From contig OZ238267.1 in the NCBI GenBank assembly GCA_965178585.1, positions 1,116,001 through 1,180,000 on the forward strand: a DNA stretch of 64,000 bases. The letters are read 5' to 3'. The notes under the pieces are model-generated. The model saw only the letters and a list, made by a program, of their open reading frames with translations. It ran no database searches and had not been told where the DNA came from. Below, one piece after another: positions 47,041 through 55,247 of this stretch (the first letter of the stretch is position 1; every line of letters starts with the position of its first letter). A program made the position numbers and the translations under genes. The DNA comes from Marifrigoribacter sp965178585. GTDB taxonomy: Bacteria; Bacteroidota; Bacteroidia; Flavobacteriales; Flavobacteriaceae.

Positions 47041-48111
47041 TTAATATTTAGTTAGTGTAACTCCTCCGTATTCAGAGTTAATGTTTACAGTATTTCCTGA
47101 GTTTTCACTTCCGTAATAGCCAGAATACCTTTTTGAACTATTATCAGTAGAACTATGTCTCATAGTTAATCCGTCTTCTCCATTAAAGCTTGCATATTGT
47201 AAGTTAAAAGTAAAGTCAAAATTATAATCACTATCATAACCCAACTTAATACTTGTATAGTCAGCTCCAATTACAATGTTTTTTGCGGTAGATTTTAATC
47301 GGTCTATTTTAATTGAACCGTAGTCAGCATTAATGTTTAATGACCCAGAAACATTTCCAATTCGATGACTAATATAATCGCCAACTCCTTGAAGGTTAGT
47401 TACGTTTTCAACTGTAATTTTACCATAATCACAGTTATAATCAAGGTCATTAACGTCAATAATTTTTGAATTGGTATAATCTGCATTTAAATCTAATCGA
47501 CCCACTTTTTCTAAAGTGAAACCAGAGTAATCAGCATTAATTTTTCCGCTTTTCATATACTCGATGCTTGATTTTGAAGTATAATCGAAGTTTAAATAAT
47601 TATCATCTGCCATTAATTCTCCAATTATCATTTGACCATAATCACAGCTAATTTTTGCGTGACCTTCTAATTTAGTAAGGTTAATAGAACCATAATCATT
47701 GCTTAGGTCTAACGAATTAGTAATAGGCATTTTTACAGTGTAGTTAATTTCCATAGAAGTATTGTTATTGCTTCCAAACCAACTTCTTGATTTTTTATTG
47801 AAGGTTGTTTTTGCAGACACATTAGATGCAGATGCAGAAAACTCCACATCAATCTCATCTAGTCTTTTTTGTGTTTTTTCTTCACTATTGCCTTCAGTTG
47901 AAATATAAATTACTATTTCTATTCGGTTTTCATTCCAGGTAACAATATCAACATTCCCAAAGCTATTATTTACTTTTAATGCGGCATTTGCATTTACTGA
48001 AAATTCTTTCTTTATCGTTTTTTCTTTCTTGTATTTAAACTTTCCATTGTTTGCAAATAGCAAAGCTGGCATTATTAGTAAGAATACTAGTATTTTAAAT
48101 GGTGTTTTCAT
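47041..48111 (-). CDS. Beta-helix protein of DUF4097-like type
   Basis: A 356-residue exported protein with a signal peptide (1-20, ending LFANNGK). Ten or so short beta repeats follow with aromatic/Asp corners: VDIVTWN, DYGSINLTKLEG, CDYGQMIIGEL, DYTSKSSIEY, ADYSGFTLEKVG, ADYTNSKI, CDYGKITVENV, ADYGSIKIDRL, ADYTSIKLG and EYGGVTLTKY. The recurrent DYG/DYT corners suggest one coil per repeat. This is the DUF4097-like adhesin fold; partners unknown. It overlaps the upstream anti-sigma-like gene by 17 bases. Confidence 0.82.
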   Translation of the reverse strand: MKTPFKILVFLLIMPALLFANNGKFKYKKEKTIKKEFSVNANAALKVNNSFGNVDIVTWNENRIEIVIYISTEGNSEEKTQKRLDEIDVEFSASASNVSAKTTFNKKSRSWFGSNNNTSMEINYTVKMPITNSLDLSNDYGSINLTKLEGHAKISCDYGQMIIGELMADDNYLNFDYTSKSSIEYMKSGKINADYSGFTLEKVGRLDLNADYTNSKIIDVNDLDYNCDYGKITVENVTNLQGVGDYISHRIGNVSGSLNINADYGSIKIDRLKSTAKNIVIGADYTSIKLGYDSDYNFDFTFNLQYASFNGEDGLTMRHSSTDNSSKRYSGYYGSENSGNTVNINSEYGGVTLTKY

Positions 48112-48652
48112 TTTTGTTTGTGTTTAGATTTTTAACTTCTTCAATTGTCTCTATAACTTGTTCTAAAAGATTGATTCGATTTTGAAAATTCTGGATCATA
48201 GCATATACAACACGTTTGTCATTTCCACTTTCAACTAAATCGGTTTTTAAAAGTTCGTATTTTTTTTCAAGAATATCCATTTGTTTTAATGCATCTTGAA
48301 CTAAATATTTTGATTCTGGACTTTTAAATTCTTTTAAAGTTTTAAGCTCTTTATTTATGGTACTTGTGAAAAAAGATTGCGTTTGCTCCATTTCTGGAGA
48401 TACACTAGCTAAATCTGCTGCGCTAGCTTCTGTATTTACAAACAAACTCCCTATAGTAACAATTACTGCAAAAACAGCAGCTATTGCTAATAACTTTCTT
48501 AATGGGAAATCACTTTGCTTTTCTAATTTCTTAGAGTTGCTTTGTTCGTTTAATTTATCTAAAAAACGATGTTGATGCCCTTGTGGTGTTTCTTCTACGT
48601 TGAAGGAGCCTTCTAGGTTTTTAAATAAATGATCTATATTATCTTTTTTCAT
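48095..48652 (-). CDS. Membrane protein in anti-sigma position
   Basis: A 185-residue single-pass membrane protein. A cytoplasmic N-terminus (1-48) is followed by a membrane segment (about 50-68, LLAIAAVFAVIVTIGSLFV) and a periplasmic coiled-coil-like part (about 95-175) rich in Lys/Glu. The placement directly after an ECF sigma gene, with the ATGA start-stop overlap (48649-48652), is typical of anti-sigma factors. The N-terminal part lacks an obvious zinc-binding ZAS motif (HxxxCxxC), so it would be an atypical anti-sigma or a sensor accessory. Function is inference. Confidence 0.72.
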   Translation of the reverse strand: MKKDNIDHLFKNLEGSFNVEETPQGHQHRFLDKLNEQSNSKKLEKQSDFPLRKLLAIAAVFAVIVTIGSLFVNTEASAADLASVSPEMEQTQSFFTSTINKELKTLKEFKSPESKYLVQDALKQMDILEKKYELLKTDLVESGNDKRVVYAMIQNFQNRINLLEQVIETIEEVKNLNTNKNENTI

Positions 48653-49221
48653 GTTGTTGTAATTAACTTTTTACGTAAACTTTCTTTTGCTCTTGAAATC
48701 ATGGTTCTACAATTTGCATAACTAATTTGTTGAATTTCACATATTTCTTCATAATCAAATCCTTCAATAAAATGGAGATTTAATATTTGACGGTATTTGT
48801 CATTTAATTCATCCATACAATTTAAAACTTGATTAGTTTTTGTTTTTGTGAAATCTTCATCGCTACCAACAGAGAATGATTCTTCATAAGGTTCTTCATC
48901 CAAATTGCCTTGTAATATGTCGTCATCATTTAGGCTAACAAATCTTTTTGATTTATTAAACTGATTGATACTGTTATTAATTACAATTCTTTTAAGCCAA
49001 GAACCAAATGTGGTTGCTTCTTTTAAAGTATCCAACTTATTAAAAGCAGTAATAAACGATTCCTGCATTACATCTTCTGCTTCAGCGGTATCTTTAACAA
49101 TACGTAAAGCAGTGTTGTACATTGCTTGTTGATATCGATTATATACCTCTAATTGTGCAAGCTGATTTCCATCATTGCAAAGAACTAGTAACGTGTTGAT
49201 ATTTTGTTTGGTTAGTGTCAA
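48649..49221 (-). CDS. ECF-type RNA polymerase sigma factor
   Basis: Extracytoplasmic-function sigma factor of 190 residues. Region 2 (about 20-90) shows YNTALRIVKDTAEAEDVMQE and SFITAFNKLDTLKEATTFG, and region 4 (about 125-185) shows LNDKYRQILNLHFIEGFDYE plus the helix-turn-helix YEEICEIQQISYANCRTMIS. It would recruit RNA polymerase to envelope-stress or surface-protein promoters. It is the first gene of a four-gene unit with a membrane protein and two beta-helix proteins. A TATCTTTA box lies 20 bases ahead of the start (49241-49248). Confidence 0.92.
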   Translation of the reverse strand: MTLTKQNINTLLVLCNDGNQLAQLEVYNRYQQAMYNTALRIVKDTAEAEDVMQESFITAFNKLDTLKEATTFGSWLKRIVINNSINQFNKSKRFVSLNDDDILQGNLDEEPYEESFSVGSDEDFTKTKTNQVLNCMDELNDKYRQILNLHFIEGFDYEEICEIQQISYANCRTMISRAKESLRKKLITTT

Positions 49222-49526
49222 TTAATAACAATTGCTACCCTAAAGATACTATATGTTAAATATTGTTACAGTTATTTAAAAAAAAGTTTTAATTTTTAAT
49301 AAATCAATGCTTTTATATTGGATTTTTGATGCTCAATTGTTTTAATAATTCTCTTTAATTAGCTTTTAAGTATGGCATAACAATTGTCTTTATATGAACG
49401 TAAAAAGATGCTGAGTTTGAGCTAATAGCTGAATTTCAGTAATGTAATTAAGAATAATAAAAAATAAAGCATAGCGTATAACAATAGTAATATCTATAGT
49501 TGTGACAATATGTCCTAAACAAATAT
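49222..49526 (+). promoter_or_regulatory. Intergenic region between the sigma operon and lon
   Basis: About 305 bases without a supported gene, divergently flanked by the sigma operon (minus) and lon (plus). The sigma promoter box TATCTTTA is near 49241-49248. A lon-side -7-like TATAGTTG lies about 25 bases before the ATG. The remainder is AT-rich with no repeat, tRNA or terminator that I can see. Confidence 0.5.
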
Positions 49527-51980
49527 ATGGCTAGATCAAAAATATCATCTCTCGACAGTTTGTCATTTCAAGATATAAATGAAGATGCAGAATTAATTCC
49601 ATTAATGACTCCTGAAGATGAGGAAGCAATGAATAAAGAGGAATTACCAGAAATACTACCTATTTTACCTTTGCGTAATACGGTATTATTTCCTGGAGTA
49701 GTAATACCGATAACCGCAGGACGAGATAAATCTATTAAGTTAATTAATGAAACCAATAAAGGAAATAAAACTATTGGTGTTGTTTCTCAAATAGATGAAA
49801 ACGTTGAAGACCCAGAGTTAAAGGATATTAATAAAGTAGGAACAGTTGCAAAAATACTTAGAGTATTAAAAATGCCTGATGGTAATACAACAGTAATTCT
49901 ACAAGGTCAAAAAAGATTTGAAGTAAGTGAAGTTATTACTTCAGTCCCTTACATGACAGCAACAATAAAAGGTGTTCCAGAAGCTAGACCAGTTAAGGAA
50001 AATGAAGAGTTTAAGGCTATAATTGATTCTATTAAAGAAAAATCTTTACGGATAATTAAAAGCAGTCCTAATATACCTTCAGAAGCTGCGTTTGCTATAA
50101 AAAATATAGAAAGCAGTTCTTTTTTAATCAATTTTGTTTCTTCAAATTTAAATGTACCTGTTGAAGATAAACAAAAGCTTTTAGAGATCAATGACCTTAA
50201 AGAACGTGCAATGGAAACATTGCGTTTTATGGAAATTGAATTAAAAAAATTGTCACTTCGAATTGATATTCAATCTAAAGTTGAAAGTGATATTAGCCAA
50301 CAACAAAGAGAATATTTTCTTCATCAACAAATGAAAACCATTCAAGAAGAATTGGGCGGAAATACATCTGAAGAAGAAATAGAAGAAATGCGGGAGCGTT
50401 CTAAAAAGAAAGTTTGGAGTAAAGAAGTTTCAAAACATTTTGAAAAGGAATTGGCTAAATTACAACGAATGAATCCTCAAGTTGCAGAATATGGGATACA
50501 ACGTAATTACTTAGAATTATACCTTGATTTACCATGGGAGGAATATAGTACTGATAAATTCGATTTAAAAAGAGCTCGTAAAATATTAGATCGTGATCAT
50601 TTTGGATTGGATGATGTTAAAAAAAGAATCATAGAACACCTAGCAGTGTTAAAACTTCGTAATGATATGAAGTCACCAATTTTATGTCTGTATGGACCTC
50701 CTGGAGTTGGTAAAACATCATTAGGAAAGTCTATAGCAGAAGCATTAGGAAGGAAATACGTTAGGATGTCATTAGGAGGTTTAAGGGACGAATCTGAAAT
50801 TAGAGGACATCGTAAAACCTATATTGGTGCAATGCCAGGAAGGATATTAAAAAACATTAAAAAAGCTGCCACAGGAAATCCAGTTTTTGTTTTAGATGAA
50901 ATCGATAAACTTTCAGTAGGAAGTCAAGGAGATCCATCTTCAGCAATGCTAGAAGTTTTAGACCCAGAGCAAAATAATTCTTTTTACGATAATTTCTTAG
51001 AAGTTGGCTATGACTTGTCAAAAGTGATGTTTGTTGCTACTTCTAATAGTCTTGGAACAATCCAACCTGCTCTTAGAGATCGTATGGAAATCATCAATGT
51101 TTCTGGTTATACTATTGAGGAAAAAATTGAAATAGCAAAAAGACATTTATTACCAAAACAATTATTAGATCATGGATTAACTAAAGATGATTTAAAAATA
51201 GGAAAACCACAACTAGAAAAAATTGTAGAAGGGTATACTCGTGAAAGCGGTGTAAGAGGATTAGAAAAGCAATTAGCTAAAATGGTGCGTTATGCCGCTA
51301 TGAAAATTGCTATGGAAGAAGAATATGCTAAAAAAGTTACCAACGATATTATTGTTGAGGTATTAGGAGCTCCAAAACTAGAGCGAGATAAATACGAAAA
51401 CAATGATGTTGCAGGTGTTGTTACTGGTTTAGCTTGGACTAGAGTAGGAGGAGATATTTTATTTATCGAGTCAATTATCTCAAAAGGAAAAGGAACGCTT
51501 ACATTAACTGGGAATTTAGGAAAGGTTATGAAAGAGTCTGCAACTATTGCAATGGAATATATCAAAGCAAATGCAGAATTGTTAGGAGTGTCATCAGATG
51601 TTTTTAGTAAATACAATGTTCATATTCATGTTCCAGAAGGGGCAACTCCAAAAGATGGGCCAAGTGCAGGGGTTACTATGTTAACATCATTAGTTTCATT
51701 ATATACTCAAAGAAAAGTGAAAAAGAGCTTAGCTATGACAGGAGAGATTACCTTAAGAGGGAAAGTGCTTCCTGTGGGTGGAATAAAAGAAAAGATATTA
51801 GCAGCTAAAAGAGCTCATATTAAGGAAATCTTACTTTGTGAAGATAATAGAAAAGATATTGAAGAAATTAAGCCTGAATATATTAAGGGTTTAACTTTCC
51901 ATTATGTTAAAGATATGAGTCAGGTGATTGATATAGCACTTACTAAGCAAAAAGTGAAAAATGCTAAATCTATTTCTTAA
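49527..51980 (+). CDS. lon: ATP-dependent protease Lon
   Basis: Cytoplasmic AAA+ serine protease that degrades misfolded and short-lived regulatory proteins. The 817-residue protein has the N-terminal substrate-binding domain (about 40-240), the AAA+ module with Walker A GPPGVGKTSLGK, Walker B FVLDEIDKL and sensor GSQGDPSSAMLEV, and the C-terminal protease with catalytic Ser in PKDGPSAGVTM and Lys in GGIKEKILAAKRA. An acidic extension of about 30 residues precedes the N domain, as in other Bacteroidota Lon proteins. Confidence 0.96.
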   Translation: MARSKISSLDSLSFQDINEDAELIPLMTPEDEEAMNKEELPEILPILPLRNTVLFPGVVIPITAGRDKSIKLINETNKGNKTIGVVSQIDENVEDPELKDINKVGTVAKILRVLKMPDGNTTVILQGQKRFEVSEVITSVPYMTATIKGVPEARPVKENEEFKAIIDSIKEKSLRIIKSSPNIPSEAAFAIKNIESSSFLINFVSSNLNVPVEDKQKLLEINDLKERAMETLRFMEIELKKLSLRIDIQSKVESDISQQQREYFLHQQMKTIQEELGGNTSEEEIEEMRERSKKKVWSKEVSKHFEKELAKLQRMNPQVAEYGIQRNYLELYLDLPWEEYSTDKFDLKRARKILDRDHFGLDDVKKRIIEHLAVLKLRNDMKSPILCLYGPPGVGKTSLGKSIAEALGRKYVRMSLGGLRDESEIRGHRKTYIGAMPGRILKNIKKAATGNPVFVLDEIDKLSVGSQGDPSSAMLEVLDPEQNNSFYDNFLEVGYDLSKVMFVATSNSLGTIQPALRDRMEIINVSGYTIEEKIEIAKRHLLPKQLLDHGLTKDDLKIGKPQLEKIVEGYTRESGVRGLEKQLAKMVRYAAMKIAMEEEYAKKVTNDIIVEVLGAPKLERDKYENNDVAGVVTGLAWTRVGGDILFIESIISKGKGTLTLTGNLGKVMKESATIAMEYIKANAELLGVSSDVFSKYNVHIHVPEGATPKDGPSAGVTMLTSLVSLYTQRKVKKSLAMTGEITLRGKVLPVGGIKEKILAAKRAHIKEILLCEDNRKDIEEIKPEYIKGLTFHYVKDMSQVIDIALTKQKVKNAKSIS

Positions 51981-52147
51981 TTTTTTTTAATATTTTTAAT
52001 TCTTATTCAGCTAAAAACTAGCGCTTAATGATTAATATATTTGTTTTAAATTTTAAATTCCATTTTCTATTAAAATAAGTAATTTCATAAATCAAAATAA
52101 ATTATACTTGTAGTCGTTTAAACTTCAGGAAAAGGAATAGTGCATAC

Positions 52148-53167
52148 ATGAGCCAAAAGCTTATTTTATTGGGTATTTTATTATCATCAATTTTTGTAAA
52201 TGCTCAAGTTGGTGGTAGGTATGCTTACCAGTTTTTAAACCTAACCACTTCTCCACGTATGGCAGCATTAGGAGGTAAGAATATTACAAACTACGATTAC
52301 GACCCAACACAAGCTCTTGTAAATCCTGCAAGTATTAATCCTGCAATGGATAACCATTTGTCGGTTAATTATATAAATTATATTGGCGATATTAATTATG
52401 GATCTGCTGCATATGCTTACTTATGGGATCGTAGATCACAAGTATTTCATGCCGGAGTTACTTATGCCAATTATGGTAGTTTTGACGGCTATGATGAACA
52501 AGGTAATCCTACCAACAGTTTTAGTGGGGGAGATGTAGCTCTTTCATTAGGTTATGCAAGAAACATTGCTTTTACAGATTTTTATATTGGAGGAAACTTA
52601 AAAATCATATCCTCTACCTTAGAGCAATATTCCTCTTTTGGAGTTGCAATGGATATTGCTGTGATGTATGTTTATAAAGATTGGGATTTAAATATTGCTG
52701 GAGTCGTTAGAAATGTAGGAACTCAAATTACACCTTACGATGGAATATACGAACCATTACCTTTAGAATTAATATTTGGTATTTCACAAACCTTAATGAA
52801 TGTACCCATTCGATGGCATGTTACTTTCGAGAATATGCAGGTTTGGAATATTGCATTTGCAAATCCAAATAGAGATGAAACAGATTTAGAAGGAAATGTT
52901 ACTACTGAAAATATCAATTTTATTGATAATCTTTTTAGACATACTATTTTAGGGATAGAGCTTTTTCCAGATAAAGGATTCAACTTAAGATTGGGATATA
53001 ATTTTAGAAGAGCACAAGAACTACTTATTGAAGAAAAACGAGCATTTGCAGGACTTAGTGCTGGGTTTTCAGTGAAATTTAACAAATTAAGATTAAGTTA
53101 TACCTATTCAAAATATAGCACAGCTGCTGCTTCAAGTTATTTTGGTGTAATGTTAAATCTTCAATAA
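52148..53167 (+). CDS. porQ: Type IX secretion system protein PorQ
   Basis: Outer-membrane beta-barrel component of T9SS, the machine that exports and anchors proteins with C-terminal sorting domains; related to the PorV/PorP barrels. The 339-residue protein has a signal peptide (1-19, ending VNAQ) followed by the hallmark QFLNLTTSPRMAALGG and NYDYDPTQALVNPASINPAM segments. The many Tyr/Gly strands end at SYTYSKYSTA and a barrel-closing C-terminus. It lies between lon and cmk, a placement I recall in Bacteroidota. A TATACTTG box (52103-52110) precedes it. Confidence 0.88.
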   Translation: MSQKLILLGILLSSIFVNAQVGGRYAYQFLNLTTSPRMAALGGKNITNYDYDPTQALVNPASINPAMDNHLSVNYINYIGDINYGSAAYAYLWDRRSQVFHAGVTYANYGSFDGYDEQGNPTNSFSGGDVALSLGYARNIAFTDFYIGGNLKIISSTLEQYSSFGVAMDIAVMYVYKDWDLNIAGVVRNVGTQITPYDGIYEPLPLELIFGISQTLMNVPIRWHVTFENMQVWNIAFANPNRDETDLEGNVTTENINFIDNLFRHTILGIELFPDKGFNLRLGYNFRRAQELLIEEKRAFAGLSAGFSVKFNKLRLSYTYSKYSTAAASSYFGVMLNLQ

Positions 53168-53223
53168 TATTTTTTATAAGCTATAAAAGGATTAATTTTC
53201 AATCATTATCATTAAATCATAAA

Positions 53224-53919
53224 TTGAAAAAAATTATAATTGCTATTGATGGGTATTCTTCTACAGGTAAAAGTACTGTAGCTAAACAGTTGGCCGATTA
53301 TTTGGATTATATTTATGTTGATTCGGGCGCTATGTACAGGGCAATAGCTTTATTTGCTTTGCAGAATAATTATCTGACTGACGATAATTTTGATAAGGAA
53401 TCACTGATTAAAGAATTACCAGAGATACAATTATACTTTAAAAAAGAAGATCCAAACTCTAAAGCTGAAATATATTTAAACGGAGTAAATGTGGAGAAAG
53501 AAATTAGAACGATGTATGTTTCTAATTTTGTAAGCCCAGTTGCAACGCTTTCAGAAGTTAGAAAAAAACTAGTATCCCTTCAGCATCAAATGGGAATTGA
53601 AAAGGGTATTGTAATGGATGGTCGTGATATTGGTACAGTGGTTTTTCCAAATGCGGAGTTAAAGATATTTATGAATGCAAATGCTGAGGTTAGAGCATTG
53701 CGAAGATTTAATGAGTTAAAAGAAAGGGGAGATGCGGTTACCTTTAAGGAAATCTTAAAAAATGTTCAAGAAAGAGATTTAATTGACACCACACGCAAAG
53801 ACTCTCCATTAATAAAGGCTAAAGATGCTATTGAAATAGATAATTCTGAAACCAATCAAGAAGATCAATTTCATATCATCTTGCAACTTGCTAAAGATAG
53901 AATTGCTGGTAGAATATAA
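53224..53919 (+). CDS. cmk: Cytidylate kinase (TTG start)
   Basis: Phosphorylates CMP and dCMP with ATP in pyrimidine nucleotide recycling. The 231-residue protein has the P-loop IAIDGYSSTGKSTVAKQ (GYSSTGKST form common in Bacteroidota), VDSGAMYRAIALFAL, MDGRDIGTVVFPNAELKIFM, and RALRRFNELKERG. The start is TTG at 53224-53226; the residues KKIIIAIDG following it match the normal family N-terminus, and no ATG precedes the P-loop, so the TTG is necessary. It is placed 56 bases after porQ. Confidence 0.94.
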   Translation: MKKIIIAIDGYSSTGKSTVAKQLADYLDYIYVDSGAMYRAIALFALQNNYLTDDNFDKESLIKELPEIQLYFKKEDPNSKAEIYLNGVNVEKEIRTMYVSNFVSPVATLSEVRKKLVSLQHQMGIEKGIVMDGRDIGTVVFPNAELKIFMNANAEVRALRRFNELKERGDAVTFKEILKNVQERDLIDTTRKDSPLIKAKDAIEIDNSETNQEDQFHIILQLAKDRIAGRI

Positions 53920-53928
53920 TTCTCGCTT

Positions 53929-54117
53929 TTAAAACAGAAATACTTCCTCAATTTTAAGCTTAAATACTTTTGAAATATCATAAGCTAATTTTAATGAAGG
54001 GTTATATTTCCCTTTTTCAAGAAAAACTATTGTTTCACGTCTAACTTCTACTAATTTAGCTAGCTCTTTTTGAGTAATATTTTCTTTAGCACGAAGTTCT
54101 TTTATACGATTATTCAT
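53929..54117 (-). CDS. Small XRE-type transcriptional regulator
   Basis: A 62-residue stand-alone helix-turn-helix protein of the Cro/C1 (XRE) family: IKELRAKENITQKELAKLV, the recognition helix VRRETIVFLEKGKYNPSL, then KLAYDISKVFKLKIEEVFLF. It lacks a sensor domain. It overlaps the upstream membrane-protein gene by 8 bases, a common two-gene arrangement in which the HTH protein probably represses its own unit; ligand and target are unknown. Confidence 0.88.
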   Translation of the reverse strand: MNNRIKELRAKENITQKELAKLVEVRRETIVFLEKGKYNPSLKLAYDISKVFKLKIEEVFLF

Positions 54118-54508
54118 TGAATTTTCTTTTTACATAGGTTTTTGCTAAAAATCCAATAAGGGCAGAAAGAAGTATACCTCCTCCTATCATCGTTTCTATA
54201 TCTGGGAACTTATCTTTAAATAGAAAAATAAATAGCCACATATACATAGATGCTAAGTATGCATAATATCCAGCTTTATATTTTAAAAGCATACTTAACT
54301 CATCTTCAATTGTCAACCCTTCTTTTTCTTCTTTGTCTTTTTTTAAAGCTTTAGTAAAAGCAATCACACCAATAATGATGATGATAATAAAAATTAAAAG
54401 ATCAAATCCTTTAAATAAATCTGTTCCTTTTTCTAAAGCTATGAATCCCCAAATAGCTGCCATAATGAGTACGGAAGTAATCATCAATGAATTTCTGTTC
54501 TTTTTCAT
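54110..54508 (-). CDS. Small membrane protein paired with XRE regulator
   Basis: A 132-residue integral membrane protein with four predicted helices: about 8-25 (MITSVLIMAAIWGFIAL), 35-53 (LLIFIIIIIIGVIAFTKAL), 80-98 (YLASMYMWLFIFLF) and 105-125 (MIGGGILLSALIGFLAKTY). A charged cytoplasmic loop KKDKEEKEGL lies between helices 2 and 3. The pattern resembles DUF2178-type proteins that pair with small HTH regulators. The role is unknown. It is the first gene of the pair, overlapping the HTH gene by 8 bases. Confidence 0.75.
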   Translation of the reverse strand: MKKNRNSLMITSVLIMAAIWGFIALEKGTDLFKGFDLLIFIIIIIIGVIAFTKALKKDKEEKEGLTIEDELSMLLKYKAGYYAYLASMYMWLFIFLFKDKFPDIETMIGGGILLSALIGFLAKTYVKRKFNE

Positions 54509-54657
54509 AATATGATATGTTATAAAATTCTAACACAAAGTTAGAAATAAATAACATATAAAAAAACTAAATTAAATGTTTTTACAATATATTTTTTAAA
54601 TAGCGTTGAATTAATAAATAGAATATATTATATATATCTTTATCAAAAATTACTGTT

Positions 54658-55236
54658 ATGAATTATCAAAAATATTTTTTTCTAGTTGCTCTATTAACTT
54701 TTAGTTATTCTTCTTTTGCTCAAAAATATACAAATGCAGATAATTCTGAAGTGACTAAAAAATGGAATGAAACCACTTTTTATTCCTCTAAAACCTTTTC
54801 TGAAAACATCGCAGAAGTGCTAGATTTTTCAATTTTATCTGATAATTTAGAAATTGGATCTAGTTCTAAAACTATCGAAGGGGAAGAGATGGTAACTATT
54901 TTTGCGATGACAAATAATGGTTATGAAAAGCTTAATGCAGTTCAAGACTCGATATTTAATTCTTCTTTAGCTGCTAATAAAGTGGCTATAATTAAATACC
55001 ATGTAATTCCGGGTCGTGTAGATAGTCATTCTATTAAAAAAGCAGTAAAACGTAAAGATGGTATTGCTTATTTTTCTACACTACAAGGAGAAAAGTTAGG
55101 CATGAAAGAAGATAATGGCCAGTTATTTTTAATTGATGCTAAAGGGAATAGGTCTTTAATCTCAGCTACAGACTTTTACCATAAAAACGGATTCTTCCAT
55201 ATAGTAGAAGGTTATGTACTTCCTACTTTAGAATAA
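54658..55236 (+). CDS. Secreted fasciclin (FAS1) domain protein
   Basis: A 192-residue exported protein with a signal peptide (1-21, ending SSFAQ). The rest fits one FAS1-like domain (about 50-190): FSENIAEVLDFSILSDNLE, MVTIFAMTNNGYEKLNAVQ, KVAIIKYHVIPGRVDSHSIK, YFSTLQGEKLGMKEDNG, LISATDFYHKNGFFHIVEGY and VLPTLE. FAS1 domains mediate cell-cell or matrix adhesion. No anchor or sorting domain is seen, so it may be periplasmic or released. A TATCTTTA box precedes it. Confidence 0.85.
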   Translation: MNYQKYFFLVALLTFSYSSFAQKYTNADNSEVTKKWNETTFYSSKTFSENIAEVLDFSILSDNLEIGSSSKTIEGEEMVTIFAMTNNGYEKLNAVQDSIFNSSLAANKVAIIKYHVIPGRVDSHSIKKAVKRKDGIAYFSTLQGEKLGMKEDNGQLFLIDAKGNRSLISATDFYHKNGFFHIVEGYVLPTLE

Positions 55237-55247
55237 TTAAAAAATAA

